From Aliiroseovarius subalbicans (GTDB lineage Bacteria > Pseudomonadota > Alphaproteobacteria > Rhodobacterales > Rhodobacteraceae): DNA of 64,000 nt. Positions 62,775 to 64,000 of this stretch are shown piece by piece. Location: NCBI RefSeq assembly GCF_022678625.1, contig NZ_JALBYQ010000001.1, positions 1 to 64,000 on the forward strand, given 5' to 3'. The notes beneath the pieces were generated by a model. It did not search any database. It was not told where the DNA came from and worked only from the letters and a program-made list of their open reading frames with translations. The stretch's first letter is position 1; every line of letters starts with the position of its first letter. Both the position numbers and the translations under genes were made by a program.

Positions 62775-64000
62775 TCAGGCTGATCGCATCGCCCGAATTT
62801 CATCCGAAATCAACCGAATTCCCGGTTCGATCCGTGCGGGCGTGATCGAGGAATAGGCCAGGCGATAGTGGTTTTGGTGCTGGTCCGGCTTGGCGAAAAA
62901 CGGGGCGCCGGGTTCGATTAGAACCCCATGATCACGCAGGCGTTCGGCCAGACGCCCGGTGTCGACTTGCGCCGGGGCCTGCATCCAGAAAGACGATCCG
63001 CCGAAGCTTCCGGCGCCGGCAACACGCAGGCCGCAATCGGTGATCGCCTGGTCCATCACCCGGCGGCGTTCCTGATAGGCCGCGCCCATGCGTCGGATCA
63101 ACGCGTCGTAGTGCCCCAGCGACAGGAAATGCGCCACGGTGCGTTGGATCAGGCCGGGCGGGTGGCGCAGAACGGTCGAGCGCAGCGCGCGGGCCTCGCG
63201 AATAAAATGTTCAGATCCAACGAGATAACCAAGGCGTAGGCCGGGGAACAGCGACTTGGAGAAACTGCCGACATAGATCACGCGCCCTTCGCGATCCAGG
63301 CTTTTCAGGGCCGGGGATGGCGGGCCAAGAAACGACATTTCGAACTCGTAATCGTCCTCAACGATCAGCGCGTCCAGGTCGCGGGCACGCGCCAAAAGCG
63401 CCTGGCGCCGCTCCAGCGGCATGGTCGATGTGGTCGGGCATTGGTGGCTGGGCGTGGTAAAGATCACGTCGGTCTGATCGGGCAAGAGATCGGGTGGTAA
63501 ACCGTCCTGATCGACCGGGATCGCGGCGGTGTGGCACCGACTTTGGGTCAGGATATCGCGCAGGGTGTGGTAGCAGGGATCTTCGATCGCGGCGGTGCGC
63601 CTTTGCGTCAAAAGGACCTGCGCTGAAAGCCACAAAGCATTTTGTGCTCCAAGGGTTACAAGGATTTCTTCAGGTGCTGCATGAATGCCCCGACGGGGTA
63701 GAATATGGCGCGCGATGAAGGCAACAAGCTCGGGATCGTCGCGGTCGTAATAATCCTGCGTCATCGCCACGTGGTCCTTTTGACCCAGCGCTTTCAAGGC
63801 GCACAGGCGCCAGGAATTGTGGTCAAACAGCGCGGCGTCGGATTGGCCATAGGTGAACGGATAGCGATAGCTGCGCCAGTCCAGCGGCTTGTCCGGTGTC
63901 ACACCTTCGCTGAACCGGGCACCGATGGCGCGGTGCCAATCCACCTTGTCCTCGCGCCGCCGTGGCGGGTGGAAAGATGGGGGTTCCGGAGCGTTTTCAG
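62775..64000 (-). CDS. tauR: TauR-type MocR regulator, 5' end outside window
   Basis: About 408 residues are visible; the frame stays open to the window edge, so the N-terminal winged-helix domain is cut off. The aminotransferase-like domain has TLGAQNALWLSAQ, VIFTTPSHQCPTTSTMPLER, VEDDYEFEM and the PLP lysine in SFSKSLFPGLRLGY, so PLP binding seems intact. MocR proteins of this kind next to xsc activate taurine genes. A GTG at 63944 is an internal start only. Confidence 0.88.
   Translation of the reverse strand, partial: ENAPEPPSFHPPRRREDKVDWHRAIGARFSEGVTPDKPLDWRSYRYPFTYGQSDAALFDHNSWRLCALKALGQKDHVAMTQDYYDRDDPELVAFIARHILPRRGIHAAPEEILVTLGAQNALWLSAQVLLTQRRTAAIEDPCYHTLRDILTQSRCHTAAIPVDQDGLPPDLLPDQTDVIFTTPSHQCPTTSTMPLERRQALLARARDLDALIVEDDYEFEMSFLGPPSPALKSLDREGRVIYVGSFSKSLFPGLRLGYLVGSEHFIREARALRSTVLRHPPGLIQRTVAHFLSLGHYDALIRRMGAAYQERRRVMDQAITDCGLRVAGAGSFGGSSFWMQAPAQVDTGRLAERLRDHGVLIEPGAPFFAKPDQHQNHYRLAYSSITPARIEPGIRLISDEIRAMRSA

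Overview
The window is GC-rich and densely packed, with many 4-base ATGA and 1-base TGATG start/stop overlaps. Its gene content is typical of a Rhodobacterales (Roseobacter-group) alphaproteobacterium: TauR/Xsc sulfonate metabolism, an NDH-SelD fusion, YjbH/YjbF exopolysaccharide genes and a Rhodobacterales-type DUF2793 protein. The taxonomic call is inference from gene content. I saw no rRNA, tRNA, CRISPR array, insertion sequence or intact prophage.

Layout. 1-5 kb: tail of an unidentified gene, an MscS channel, then a four-gene set (SxtJ-like membrane protein, DUF5989 mini-protein, large carbamoyltransferase, SGNH hydrolase). 5-8.3 kb: selenium donor genes for tRNA modification (NDH-SelD fusion and convergent mnmH). 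8.3-18.4 kb: an amino-sugar regulon. nagA, a NagB-II-type deaminase, a GntR/UTRA regulator and a BadF-type kinase run leftward; a MurQ-type etherase, a CUT1 sugar ABC transporter and a Gfo/Idh oxidoreductase run rightward. Two copies of an 11-bp tandem repeat, one per promoter, sit between them. 18.5-43.3 kb: a large exopolysaccharide locus. It starts with a decayed mannose-1-phosphate guanylyltransferase and an epimerase, then a WbpA-B-D-E plus WbpI set predicted to make UDP-ManNAc3NAcA, Wzx, a Wzy-like protein, glycosyltransferases, two initiating sugar transferases, YjbH/YjbF, Wzc, CapD/WbpM and Wza, with a DUF2793 protein embedded.

43.3-51.7 kb: on the minus strand, a complete four-subunit cytoplasmic NAD(P)-linked [NiFe]-hydrogenase (group 3b type) with its protease, hypABCDE and an unusual cyclic-nucleotide-binding-fold protein between two subunit genes. 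hypF is absent from the window. 52-56 kb: a fused hydantoinase/5-oxoprolinase. 55.8-58.8 kb: the zinc importer znuA and zur-znuCB, with a Zur box between. 58.8-64 kb: sulfoacetaldehyde dissimilation (xsc, ackA, convergent pta) downstream of a TauR regulator that runs off the window end. The region between tauR and xsc holds a TauR-like box.

The most unusual points are the CNB-fold protein inside the hydrogenase operon, the small-membrane-protein/carbamoyltransferase/SGNH set, the tandem-repeat operators of the amino-sugar regulon, a possible ribosome-site-sequestering RNA before the second sugar transferase, and the DUF2793 protein inside the polysaccharide locus. None is proven to be a new system from sequence alone.
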